Source: an uncultured Collinsella sp. (GTDB taxonomy: Bacteria > Actinomycetota > Coriobacteriia > Coriobacteriales > Coriobacteriaceae). Taken from it: DNA of 32,006 nt. Shown here piece after piece: positions 1-7,515 of the stretch. The position numbers were made by a program, and so were the translations under genes. The notes under the pieces are model-generated. The model was not told the DNA's origin. It was given only the letters and a program-made list of their open reading frames with translations, and did not search any database. Positions within the stretch are counted from its first letter, which is position 1. Each line of letters opens with the position of its first letter. The stretch spans positions 1 through 32,006 of the forward strand of contig CABRID010000008.1 of the NCBI GenBank assembly GCA_902470895.1. Reading direction: 5' to 3'.

Positions 1-1
1 T

Positions 2-736
2 TTCAAGGGACTGCTCATCGATACTCTTGTTAATAATTTTTACAGCCAGGATGACCGCTCAGGTGAACCTTATGATCTTTTGGCTGATCTCTTTGAATTT
101 CTGTCCGAGCAAGATCGCGAACAATCATTTTGGCATGCCCTGGGTAGTAACCAGCAGGTTACAAATGATGATGGCGGGGCGTTTGTGCCAAAAGCCAAGA
201 AAGCTCATGGAAAACTAATCGATGCCACTAGCTCTGATGAAAAAGAGCAAGCTCTCATTGATTTATTTGGAAAGTCATTCTCCGACGCTGTTGTCGATGG
301 TTCTTCCGATAGTGAAGAAGCCCAATTTGCTTCCAAGTATGGCGCGGCCATTGAGGAGCGATTTGTCGAGGATATATTTAAGGTTGACATTCGTCGTTCG
401 ATGGATATCGATTGCGAAGTTATACAGCGTGGATTTAGACCCTCATTACTTAGGGATATGTTGTCTAGGCATTGTCCTTTGCTACGAAGGCGTTCGCTTC
501 ACTTCTTTGTTGTCAATGCTGCTTCTTTTAGAGATTGCGTTTTTTACTGGAAAGTTCGCAACTGCGGTGAAGCTGCATTTCAGAGAAACTGCATCCGAGG
601 CGAAATTCAACGTGGCAATAAAGATGGCTTTCATGATGAGAAGACTGATTTTGTTGGCCCACATTATGTTGAGTGCTATGCGGTTAGGAGCGGCGTTTGT
701 ATAGCACGATCTAGAATTGAAGTTCCTATCAGTTAG
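2..736 (+). CDS. CBASS-type CD-NTase, C-terminal part with AGS-C sensor-like domain (5' end outside window)
   Basis: The frame is open from base 2, so the N-terminal nucleotidyltransferase core lies upstream of the window. The first ~100 residues look like the C-terminal helical part of a SMODS/OAS-like nucleotidyltransferase (KGLLIDTLVNNF, then LADLFEFLSEQDRE and GSNQQVTNDDGG). The last ~120 residues fit the AGS-C domain found behind SMODS enzymes: VDIRRSMDIDCEVIQRGFRP, then FYWKVRNCGEAA, RGEIQRG and HYVECYAVRSGVCIARSRIE. From family knowledge, such enzymes make cyclic oligonucleotide second messengers in CBASS anti-phage defence, and AGS-C is a predicted ligand or protein sensor. No effector, Cap2/Cap3 or HORMA gene follows; a terminator comes at 828-862, so any effector would be upstream. 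The domain call rests on remembered motif similarity, and the catalytic residues cannot be checked here. Confidence 0.65.
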   Translation, partial: FKGLLIDTLVNNFYSQDDRSGEPYDLLADLFEFLSEQDREQSFWHALGSNQQVTNDDGGAFVPKAKKAHGKLIDATSSDEKEQALIDLFGKSFSDAVVDGSSDSEEAQFASKYGAAIEERFVEDIFKVDIRRSMDIDCEVIQRGFRPSLLRDMLSRHCPLLRRRSLHFFVVNAASFRDCVFYWKVRNCGEAAFQRNCIRGEIQRGNKDGFHDEKTDFVGPHYVECYAVRSGVCIARSRIEVPIS

Positions 737-827
737 CTCAAAGCACGAATTGCGTTTTTTGATCTGGTTGAAGAGGATGTCCTCAGTGATACAGTCGTCG
801 TGCACTTTGCGTGAGGCGGAGACAAAG

Positions 828-862
828 AAGGGCCGTTGTTCGGTTTCCGACAACGGCCTTTT
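828..862 (+). terminator. Intrinsic terminator after the CD-NTase gene
   Basis: GGCCGTTGT at 831-839 pairs with ACAACGGCC at 850-858, and CGG at 841-843 pairs with CCG at 847-849 across one bulged T. The loop is TTT and the stem runs into TTTT at 859-862. It closes the transcription unit of the partial gene ending at 736. Confidence 0.8.
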
Positions 863-1110
863 GACGTTTCCGCGACAACTGGATGTTGTCGCGGATGCCG
901 CTAATGTTGCTAGAACATGCTTTGCAGGGCCTCGCATTTCGGATGTGCTGGGAAAAATCGAAAACCTCCGAGCACAACTCGTATTGTGACGACAAAACCG
1001 CAGGTCGTGGAAGGGCAAGACCGAGGTCTGGTCCCCAGATCTCCGTCTTGCCCCGCACTTCCGGATAGACGCAAAATAGGGGCGTTAATGCGCCTGGCGT
1101 GGACCGTTAT
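863..1110. other. Non-coding spacer with a strong 19-bp hairpin
   Basis: I see no convincing gene here. GGGCAAGACCGAGGTCTGG at 1013-1031 pairs with 1035-1053 over 18 of 19 positions (one wobble, one mismatch) around a 3-nt loop. The stem can be extended by GGAA (1009-1012) with TTCC (1059-1062) after a bulge. Neither strand has a T-tract after it, so it is not an ordinary intrinsic terminator. A weaker stem, TGTGCT at 944-949 with AGCACA at 971-976, lies upstream. A small RNA, a REP-like palindrome or a recombination scar are all possible; none is shown. Confidence 0.5.
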
Positions 1111-1116
1111 ATAGAG

Positions 1117-1161
1117 TTGCCAATTGGCAACAAGACGAATATAGTTAGCATTATGCTAACT
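1117..1161 (+). promoter_or_regulatory. TA operon promoter embedded in two palindromic operators
   Basis: A -35 element TTGCCA (1117-1122) and a -10 element TATAGT (1140-1145) are separated by exactly 17 bp. The -35 lies within a perfect 14-bp palindrome, TTGCCAATTGGCAA (1117-1130). The -10 overlaps a second palindrome with 9-bp arms around a central T (1143-1161, AGTTAGCAT/ATGCTAACT). A repressor bound to either would block RNA polymerase. The likely repressor is the downstream HTH antitoxin, because MqsA-family antitoxins autorepress through palindromes in their own promoter. The two palindromes differ in sequence, so a second regulator cannot be excluded. Confidence 0.75.
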
Positions 1162-1172
1162 AAGGGGTGGTT

Positions 1173-1520
1173 ATGAGTCGAACCAAGCTCCGACCGACAT
1201 ATTCACTTGACGAAGCGAAGTCTTTGGCTCGCTCGGGAAAGATGATTGTAAATGGTAGGGTGCGCAGACACCTGATGAATCAGTTTGGTTATTTGGACAT
1301 CGATCATTTCCTTGCTGACCTATTTGATTATCTGAAGCCGGACGATTTTAGAAAATCCATCGCGCTCGATATGGATGGGCCTCTGCATGATGTTTACGCA
1401 GATGTCTACGTGTGCCGAGGTTTTGAATGCGAGGATTGGTACGTTAAGTTTTCAATTGATTCCGAAGGCAATGCGCATTTAAACGTTTTGTCTGCGAACA
1501 TCGATGGATACATTCATTAA
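1173..1520 (+). CDS. mqsR: MqsR-family type II toxin (probable mRNA interferase)
   Basis: This 115-residue protein resembles MqsR toxins, RelE-fold ribonucleases that cleave mRNA and in E. coli prefer GCU sites. Supporting features are the small size, the N-terminal helix with YSLDEAKSLARSGK, the central LKPDDFRKSIALDMD, which matches the DFYKSM segment of E. coli MqsR, then HDVYADVY and a C-terminal strand WYVKFSI. I chose the ATG at 1173 because AAGGGG lies 5 nt upstream; an in-frame GTG at 1167 overlaps that site. It is the first gene of a three-gene operon, with the antitoxin starting 10 nt after its stop, so the toxin comes first as in mqsRA. Catalytic residues were not verified. Confidence 0.8.
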   Translation: MSRTKLRPTYSLDEAKSLARSGKMIVNGRVRRHLMNQFGYLDIDHFLADLFDYLKPDDFRKSIALDMDGPLHDVYADVYVCRGFECEDWYVKFSIDSEGNAHLNVLSANIDGYIH

Positions 1521-1530
1521 AGGAGGAGTC

Positions 1531-2043
1531 ATGCGTTGCATGGAATGCGGCAAAGAAATGCAATTTACCACGGCGCCGATGACTGAAATTTACCGTGGCG
1601 AGAAAATAACCGTAAAAGGAATTGAGCATTATGTTTGCGAGTGCGGCAACGATGAAATGACTGCTACAGAAGCGACTAAGCTCGCCCATGCACTGGCTTC
1701 CCAATATGCTAAGGCTCATGAACTTTTATCTCCCTCGGATATAAAGGATTTACGCTCTGATCTTGGTTTGACTCAGCATGAGTTTGAGTCGCTATTAGGG
1801 GTTTCAAAACCCACGGCGTCTCGTTGGGAGAACGGGGCATCGCAACAATCTATTACCGCAAATAACCTTATGAAGCTCATTCGAGATGTTCCTGAGGCGC
1901 GCACTTATCTGGGCCTTTCTTCTGATGAGATGGCCTCAAGACTTAACGCATCACGCTTTTCGGTGATACCGGGAGGAGAGGCTCCAGCTTATAGGGACTC
2001 GACTCCTTTGGCAGATGAGAATGCCTTTCGATTGGAGATGTAG
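1531..2043 (+). CDS. mqsA: MqsA/YgiT-type antitoxin: zinc finger, HTH and C-terminal extension
   Basis: Predicted antitoxin of 170 residues. An N-terminal zinc-binding region has C3 and C6 (MRCMECG) and C36/C38 (HYVCECG). E. coli MqsA has CxxC here, so the second knuckle is one residue tighter. A linker helix leads into an HTH-XRE domain at about residues 68-115 (LGLTQHEFESLLGVSKPTAS, then RWENG). The zinc domain binds the toxin and the HTH binds the operators at 1117-1161. About 40 residues follow the HTH (from LGLSSDEMASRL to the end), more than in E. coli MqsA. With a SecB-like gene next, this tail is a candidate chaperone-addiction (ChAD) segment; that is inference. The start at ATG 1531 has an AGGAGG ribosome site. 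Confidence 0.85.
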   Translation: MRCMECGKEMQFTTAPMTEIYRGEKITVKGIEHYVCECGNDEMTATEATKLAHALASQYAKAHELLSPSDIKDLRSDLGLTQHEFESLLGVSKPTASRWENGASQQSITANNLMKLIRDVPEARTYLGLSSDEMASRLNASRFSVIPGGEAPAYRDSTPLADENAFRLEM

Positions 2044-2469
2044 ATGGAATCGTTACAGAAGCAACGCATTGAATCTCCGTTGATTACATGCGTGACCAGA
2101 AAAGTGGACAGTTTTTCATTTGATGGCGGGATGACTCCGAAAGAGGGCATCAATAAGTCTGACGTTGAATGCAACGTCCGAAATGCTATTACCAGTGCAT
2201 TCTCGGACGAAAACGGAGTCAGGTTTCGTCAGCTCAACTTAGTTATTGAGCTTTTACCTGGCGATGAGGGCCATTATTACCGTTCCGAAATATCCGTTTC
2301 TGGCATATATCGCGCTCCTGCGAATTTAGATGACGATGCTTTTGACAGAGAAGCACTTAGCACCGGTATGCAGGACCTGTATTCCTATGCAAGAGGCTTT
2401 ATTGAAAATGTCGCAGCTGGTGGAGTGTGGGGGCCACTTTATCTGCCACAGATTGGATTCACTATCTAG
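2044..2469 (+). CDS. SecB-like chaperone of a toxin-antitoxin-chaperone (TAC) system
   Basis: This 141-residue protein ends in LYSYARGFIENVAAGG followed by GPLYLPQIGF. That corresponds to the most conserved part of SecB (an LFPYAR helix, then a short strand with LxLxPVNF-like residues). SecB is a tetrameric export chaperone in Proteobacteria. In Actinobacteria, solitary SecB-like proteins such as Rv1957 of M. tuberculosis protect a specific antitoxin from aggregation and proteolysis. The ATG follows the antitoxin stop codon with no gap, implying coupled translation and joint function. Since the lineage lacks a general SecB pathway as far as I know, a dedicated TAC role is the best reading. 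Similarity was judged by eye only. Confidence 0.72.
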   Translation: MESLQKQRIESPLITCVTRKVDSFSFDGGMTPKEGINKSDVECNVRNAITSAFSDENGVRFRQLNLVIELLPGDEGHYYRSEISVSGIYRAPANLDDDAFDREALSTGMQDLYSYARGFIENVAAGGVWGPLYLPQIGFTI

Positions 2470-2534
2470 CTCTCGATGTCCCCACATCCTTTAAAAAAGT
2501 TCTTAAAACAGCCTTAAAGGCGCCTTGGCTCGCG

Positions 2535-2565
2535 TTGACAGCGTAAAATACGCATGTTTGACTAT
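2535..2565 (+). promoter_or_regulatory. Candidate promoter of the pel operon
   Basis: A perfect -35 hexamer TTGACA (2535-2540) is followed by a weak -10 region (TTGACT at 2558-2563, 17-bp spacing, or GACTAT at 2560-2565). It lies 33 nt before the pelD start. A weak -10 would suit an activated or conditionally expressed operon, but no operator could be identified. Confidence 0.5.
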
Positions 2566-2597
2566 GACTAAAGTGGATTTTAGGGGAGGGGTGCGCC

Positions 2598-4736
2598 ATG
2601 GAGGTGCTGGTTGTTGGCAACACCGCATATGTTGACGATGACTTTTGTGCCAAGGCGTTCCCCGGGGACCACGTTAAGGTCGTCGCTGCCGCGGAAGCGC
2701 GCCGCGACGAGTCATCGCCCCATGCCTCGTGGAAAGAGCTTCTGCAACACCTGGATCAGGCCTACGAGTTCGACCGCGTGGTCTACCTATCCAATTACCT
2801 TACCCCGCATACCGATACCGTGGGCGATATCGAGACGCTGCGCTCGGTCTTTCGTGCGTGCGCGGGTCGCCGGGTCCAACTGCTGTATGTAGCGGGGCCC
2901 GCGGGTGCCGAGGGTGCCGCCGATGCTGCGGGGCGAACGGGCAAGGGCATTATCGCCCGCGCGGCAAACGACCTTTGCCGCTACTACGCTGCTCGCGAGG
3001 GTGTTCAGACCAAGATCCTGCGCGTGCCGTTCCTGTATACCGCGTCTGCCGCGCTGGAGGACCCGTTTTTGGCACCGCTGTTCGACGCGTGCTTAACCGG
3101 ATCGGTCGCTCTACAGGGCGCGCAGGATGCGGCGTTTCCCTTGCTGTGTGCCGAGGAGCTTGCGGTGCTGGTGCGCCGCATCTTCGATAGCTGGGATGGT
3201 AACTTTGAGACGCTCGACGTTGCCGATACCTTCCATCACGCGTCAGGTGAGGTGGGCGAGGCCCTCAAGGCGCTGTTCCCAGGGCTTTCAGTTGCCTATG
3301 GCGATTCTGCCGGCTTCGCCCTGCCCGTCAGTGACGTCGTTCGCGTACGTTATGGCTGGTTTCAGCGCTATGACTTGCTGCGCGATCTTTCGACCATTCA
3401 AGCGCGTTGGGATGCTGGCCGCGCAAAGAAGGTCAACCCCTTGCGCGCCGCCATCGACCGCATCCAGATGTGCACGCTGCCTATTAAATGCCTAGAGACG
3501 GGCGTTGCCTGGGTTCTGTTCGAGGTACTGGAGCATTTGTTCTCCCAATCGGCCCAGCTCAACGTGCTCGATCATCGCCTGCTCTTCGTGGTGTTGATCG
3601 GCACGCTGTATGGCTTGGACTTTGGCCTGGTTGCGGCGCTGCTGGCGTCGGTGGGTTTGGCCGCGAGTTACTTTACTCAGTACGGCTATACCTTTCAGGG
3701 CCTGTTCTACGAGCCGTCCAACTGGCTGCCGTTTATTGCGTACTTTGTGGTGGGTGCCGTGTGCGGCTATGTGCAGCTGCGCAGCAGTGAAGCCATTAGG
3801 GCGGAGCGCGATCAAAACGAGCTCGTGCGCAACCGCAATACGTTCCTTACGCAGCTCTACCACGACGCGATCGAGGACAAGCGCGCGTACAGGCGCCAGA
3901 TCGTGGGTCGCCACGACAGCTTTGGCAAGATCTTTGCCGTGACGCAGGAGCTCGACGTATTCAACCCACGCGACATCTATCGCAAGTGCTGTGAGCTTCT
4001 GGGCGAGATCCTCGAGAACGATTCGGTTGCGATCTACCATGTTTCGGGCGGGGCATTTGCACGCCTGGTGGCAGCAAGTCCCGCGATTGCCGAAGATGCC
4101 GCACGTTCGCTCACGCTTGAGCAACTTGCACCTCTTTTGGGCGACGGGGGTCGTTCGAACCTGTGGGTGAACCGCGAGCTGACGCCGGGGCTTCCCATGT
4201 TTGGATACGCGATCGAGCGCGACGGGGCACCCGCCGTGTTGATCTTTGTGCGTCGTGCGGCCGAAAACCAAATGACCCTCTATTATCAAAACCTGTTCCG
4301 CATCTTGTGCGGCCTGGTCGAAAGCGCGCTGGGCCGTGCCTTTGACTATGAGGCGGTGGCGCAGGATAAACGCTGCGTTGACGGCACTTGCGTGCTCAAA
4401 CAGGCTGCCTTTGGCCAAGAGCTCGCGGCGGCGCAGGCGCTGGCAGATAGCAAGATGGGGAGTTTTTTGCTCCTGCGCGTGGTACCGGGCATGGAGCCTG
4501 TCGGCGAGCTGGTGGGCGCAATTGGGTCGGCAATCCGCGAGAGCGACGCGGCGGGCTTGGTCGACGGCGACGTGCTCTACCTGCTTATGCGCCAGGCAAA
4601 GGCGTGCGATCTTCCCATTATCCGCGAGCGCCTGAGCGCAAAGCAGATTGCGGTGGAGCCCGTCGATGGCGAGGACATCGTGGCGTTGCTGCAGCATATC
4701 TCTTACACCGGTGACGGTGAGGGGGGTGCCGCTTGA
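2598..4736 (+). CDS. pelD: PelD-like c-di-GMP receptor with N-terminal SDR-like domain
   Basis: The protein has 712 residues. Residues 1 to ~290 resemble an NAD-dependent epimerase/SDR fold but lack a clean GxxGxxG (VVGNTAYVDDDF) and a YxxxK pair, so this part is probably not an active enzyme. Membrane segments follow at roughly 300-396 (e.g. FIAYFVVGAVCGYVQL), then a charged linker, a GAF-like region (~440-575) and a degenerate GGDEF-like domain (~580-700) with DGDVLYLLM where GGDEF would be. R592-C-V-D595 forms an RxxD site with a second arginine, R627, 35 residues later. This matches R367xxD370 and R402, the c-di-GMP ligands of Pseudomonas PelD. PelD activates the synthase PelF when c-di-GMP is bound. 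The start has a GGGGAGGGG ribosome site; the stop overlaps pelE. Confidence 0.82.
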   Translation: MEVLVVGNTAYVDDDFCAKAFPGDHVKVVAAAEARRDESSPHASWKELLQHLDQAYEFDRVVYLSNYLTPHTDTVGDIETLRSVFRACAGRRVQLLYVAGPAGAEGAADAAGRTGKGIIARAANDLCRYYAAREGVQTKILRVPFLYTASAALEDPFLAPLFDACLTGSVALQGAQDAAFPLLCAEELAVLVRRIFDSWDGNFETLDVADTFHHASGEVGEALKALFPGLSVAYGDSAGFALPVSDVVRVRYGWFQRYDLLRDLSTIQARWDAGRAKKVNPLRAAIDRIQMCTLPIKCLETGVAWVLFEVLEHLFSQSAQLNVLDHRLLFVVLIGTLYGLDFGLVAALLASVGLAASYFTQYGYTFQGLFYEPSNWLPFIAYFVVGAVCGYVQLRSSEAIRAERDQNELVRNRNTFLTQLYHDAIEDKRAYRRQIVGRHDSFGKIFAVTQELDVFNPRDIYRKCCELLGEILENDSVAIYHVSGGAFARLVAASPAIAEDAARSLTLEQLAPLLGDGGRSNLWVNRELTPGLPMFGYAIERDGAPAVLIFVRRAAENQMTLYYQNLFRILCGLVESALGRAFDYEAVAQDKRCVDGTCVLKQAAFGQELAAAQALADSKMGSFLLLRVVPGMEPVGELVGAIGSAIRESDAAGLVDGDVLYLLMRQAKACDLPIIRERLSAKQIAVEPVDGEDIVALLQHISYTGDGEGGAA

Positions 4737-5638
4737 TCTCGCTTGTCGTTGCTGCCGTCTTGCTGCTGATTCATGCGCTGGTTTGCCTGATGCTGTGGAC
4801 GCTCATGAAGTTGGGCCTGCTGCCGGTGCGCGGGCACATGCTGGCTGTGATAGTGCTGGTGCCGCTGTGGGGCCCGTTGCTGGTGGTTCTGCTATCGGTC
4901 CGCAGCGCGGTGTTTGGCGAGGGGCTGAAAGAGTCTGCGCTGGAGTCGCTGCGCTTCAACGACGAGCTCCATCGCAGTATGTCGGTACCGAGTGGTGAGG
5001 ACGATGCAGGCGTAGTGCCGCTCGAGGAGGCGCTCATCGTCAACGACCCGGCATACCGGCGCCGCCTAATGCTCTCCATGCTCACCGAGGAGCCCGACGC
5101 GTACCTGGCGCAGTTGCAGGCGGCTAAGCTTAACGACGACGTTGAAGTGGCGCACTATGCCGCGACGGCGGTGGCGCAGATCTCCAAGGAGTCCGACCTT
5201 AAACTGCAGCAGCTGGAGCGTGCCTTTAAGACGGACCCGAGCGCGCAAAAACTCAACGAATACTGTGATTTTCTTGGTGAATACTTAGGCTCGGGCTTGG
5301 CCGAGGGGCGCGTGGCTCAGATTCAGCGCCAACAGTACGCGCGCCTGCTTGCGCGTCGCCGCGAGCGCGAGGATACCCTTGAGCTGCGCATTCGATACGC
5401 TACGGCGCTGGCCGATGTCGGACAGATCGACGAGGCACAGGCCGTGACCGACCAGCTGGTGCTCGACGTGCCCGAGGAGCAGGAGGTTTGGATGCTTTGC
5501 CTGCGCCTGGCCGTGATGCGCCGCGACGGTGACGAGGTCCACCGCGTGATCGATGCGATCGACAACCAACATGTGTATTTGAGCGCTGACAACCGCGAAA
5601 ATTTGGCGTTTTGGCGCGACGGGGAGGAGGCCAGATGA
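4733..5638 (+). CDS. pelE: PelE-like membrane protein with helical-repeat domain
   Basis: 301 residues. Two N-terminal hydrophobic segments (about residues 2-22 and 35-57, VIVLVPLWGPLLVVLLSV) anchor the protein. The rest is charged and helical with TPR-like spacing (ARLLARRREREDTLELRIRY, then ALADVGQIDEAQAVTDQLVL). PelE of Pseudomonas is likewise a small membrane protein with TPR repeats in the inner-membrane Pel complex with PelD, PelF and PelG. Assignment leans on position between pelD and the deacetylase as much as on sequence. The start codon is TTG at 4733, overlapping the pelD stop (TTGA), with a GAGGGGGG ribosome site just upstream, so translation is probably coupled. Its stop overlaps the next ATG in the same way. 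Confidence 0.75.
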   Translation: MISLVVAAVLLLIHALVCLMLWTLMKLGLLPVRGHMLAVIVLVPLWGPLLVVLLSVRSAVFGEGLKESALESLRFNDELHRSMSVPSGEDDAGVVPLEEALIVNDPAYRRRLMLSMLTEEPDAYLAQLQAAKLNDDVEVAHYAATAVAQISKESDLKLQQLERAFKTDPSAQKLNEYCDFLGEYLGSGLAEGRVAQIQRQQYARLLARRREREDTLELRIRYATALADVGQIDEAQAVTDQLVLDVPEEQEVWMLCLRLAVMRRDGDEVHRVIDAIDNQHVYLSADNRENLAFWRDGEEAR

Positions 5639-7515
5639 GCGTGGTGCATCATATCCGCGACCGAGCAGGCCGCTTTCGTTGGATGGGACTCCTCGTGGTG
5701 TGGGCTGTTTTTATCGTCATGGCCGCAGTGCTGCTGGTGGAGCGTGCCGGCGTGCAGTACAGTGCGGGCCAGCATAAGCTGGGGATGCTTGCCGCCAACG
5801 ATGCGGTGCCGGCCTCCTCGGCAATCTTTGGCCAAAAGCCAGCGTGCCTGGTCATTACCGATTCCGATCAAGCTGGCGTCGAGGACGTAAAGGAACAGTT
5901 CGACCAGATCCTGCTCGACATGAAGATCGCGCACCGCGACGTGGACCTTGCCCTGGATGGTGCGGATGCCATTCCCTCGCTGGCCTCCTTCGATCGCGTG
6001 ATTTTGCTCATGCCGTCGCTCGATGGGCTCGGTACGCACCTGAGCGACATTATGAGTTGGGTGAGTGCCGGCGGTTCGCTTATGCTCGCCATGCCGCCGG
6101 ATAACTCGAGCTATCTGCAAGTGATTGCCTCCAAGCTTGGCATTGAATCGGCCGGATATGACTATGTAAAAGCCGAAAGCATTGTGCCGAGCGAGGACTT
6201 TATGCTGGGCGGGGGAGAGCGCTACGAGCTCTCGGACCCCTTTGATTCGTCGCTTTCGGTATCGCTGCGCGAGACGGCTCGTGTGTGGGCTATGACCGGC
6301 GATGCGGGCGCCCCGCTCATTTGGTCGAATGACTGCGGTAGCGGGCGCACCGTGGTGTGCAATATCGGTATCTATGACAAGGTCATGCGCGGTTTTTACG
6401 CCGCGGCGATCAGCCTGCTGGGTGATGCCACGGCCTATCCGGTCATCAACAGCGCCGTGTTCTATTTGGACGACTTTCCTAGCCCCGTGCCCTCGGGCGA
6501 TGGTACTTATATCAAGCGTGACTACGGCCTTTCCATTGCGGATTTTTACACTAAGGTCTGGTGGCCCGATCTGCAAAAGCTCGCGCAAAAATACGGCATT
6601 CGCTATACCGGCGTGATGATCGAAAACTACGAGGACGCGGTCAACCAGACCGAGCCCGCGCGCCAACCCGATACCACGCAGTTCCGCTATTTTGGCGGCA
6701 TGCTGCTGCAGATGGGCGGAGAGCTGGGCTTTCACGGCTACAACCATCAGCCTCTGGCGCTCTGGGACACCGACTACGGCACGCTGTACGTCTACAAGAC
6801 CTGGAAGAACAAAGAGACGCTCGTCGCTTCGCTCAACGAACTTATCGCGTTTCAGGACGAGGTCCTGCCCAACGCTCACGGCTCGGTTTACGTACCGCCG
6901 TCGAATATCCTTTCGGCCCGAGCGCGCAAGCTCATCGGCACCGACGTTCCGCGCATTAAGACCATCGCCAGTACGTACTTTGAGGACGGTACCGACCTGC
7001 CCTACGTGCAGGAGTTTGGCGTGGCGAGCGATGGCATTGTGGAGCAGCCACGTATTGTCTCGGGCGGCATGGTCGACGATTCCTATATGCGCCTGGCTGC
7101 CGTGTCCGAGCTCAACATGCACTACGTGAGTACGCACTTTATGCATCCGGACGACCTGCTCGATCCGGATCGCGGCGCCAAAGAGGGCTGGGAGGTCTAC
7201 AAGGGCGGCCTGACCGACTACCTGGACTGGCTTACCAAATCCGCGCCCGATCTGCGGCACCAGACGGCGTCGGAGTGCTCCGGTGCCATCCAGCGCTTTT
7301 CGTCGGTTACGGTGAACGTGGATACCAGTGCAGATGCCTGGACGCTCAACCTGGGCAATTTCCACGACGAGGCGTGGCTCATGCTCCGCGCCAATAATGG
7401 CGAGCCGGGTGCGGTGACGGGTGGCGAACTGACGCACCTTACGGGCAATCTGTATCTGCTCAAGGCAAATGATAAGACGGTGACCATTGCGCGCAAGGAG
7501 GGTGGCGACAAATGA
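5635..7515 (+). CDS. pelA: PelA-like polysaccharide deacetylase (DUF2194 type), membrane-anchored
   Basis: A 626-residue protein with one N-terminal membrane segment (about residues 14-36, LLVVWAVFIVMAAVLLVE), placing the rest outside the cell. A flavodoxin/glutaminase-like domain (~60-160) precedes a NodB/CE4-like domain with a metal and catalytic set: D279-D280 in FYLDDFPSP and H367xxxH371 in GFHGYNHQ. In Pel systems the PelA deacetylase removes acetyl groups from GalNAc in the polymer. The glycoside-hydrolase half of Pseudomonas PelA is not recognisable here. I chose the ATG at 5635, overlapping the pelE stop (ATGA) and preceded by GGGGAGGAGG, over an in-frame TTG further upstream. The C-terminal ~100 residues look like a beta-rich accessory domain. 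Confidence 0.78.
   Translation: MSVVHHIRDRAGRFRWMGLLVVWAVFIVMAAVLLVERAGVQYSAGQHKLGMLAANDAVPASSAIFGQKPACLVITDSDQAGVEDVKEQFDQILLDMKIAHRDVDLALDGADAIPSLASFDRVILLMPSLDGLGTHLSDIMSWVSAGGSLMLAMPPDNSSYLQVIASKLGIESAGYDYVKAESIVPSEDFMLGGGERYELSDPFDSSLSVSLRETARVWAMTGDAGAPLIWSNDCGSGRTVVCNIGIYDKVMRGFYAAAISLLGDATAYPVINSAVFYLDDFPSPVPSGDGTYIKRDYGLSIADFYTKVWWPDLQKLAQKYGIRYTGVMIENYEDAVNQTEPARQPDTTQFRYFGGMLLQMGGELGFHGYNHQPLALWDTDYGTLYVYKTWKNKETLVASLNELIAFQDEVLPNAHGSVYVPPSNILSARARKLIGTDVPRIKTIASTYFEDGTDLPYVQEFGVASDGIVEQPRIVSGGMVDDSYMRLAAVSELNMHYVSTHFMHPDDLLDPDRGAKEGWEVYKGGLTDYLDWLTKSAPDLRHQTASECSGAIQRFSSVTVNVDTSADAWTLNLGNFHDEAWLMLRANNGEPGAVTGGELTHLTGNLYLLKANDKTVTIARKEGGDK

Noticed and set aside
717..989. A 90-codon plus-strand frame after the CD-NTase
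   Set aside because: It overlaps the preceding gene end and runs through the terminator at 828-862. No recognisable composition or ribosome site.
5323..7437. A 704-codon open frame on the minus strand opposite pelE and the PelA-like gene
   Set aside because: It mirrors codon-biased plus-strand genes, is rich in His/Arg/Val with no domain motifs and lacks a ribosome site. Similar long antisense frames opposite pelD, infB and nusA were dropped for the same reason.
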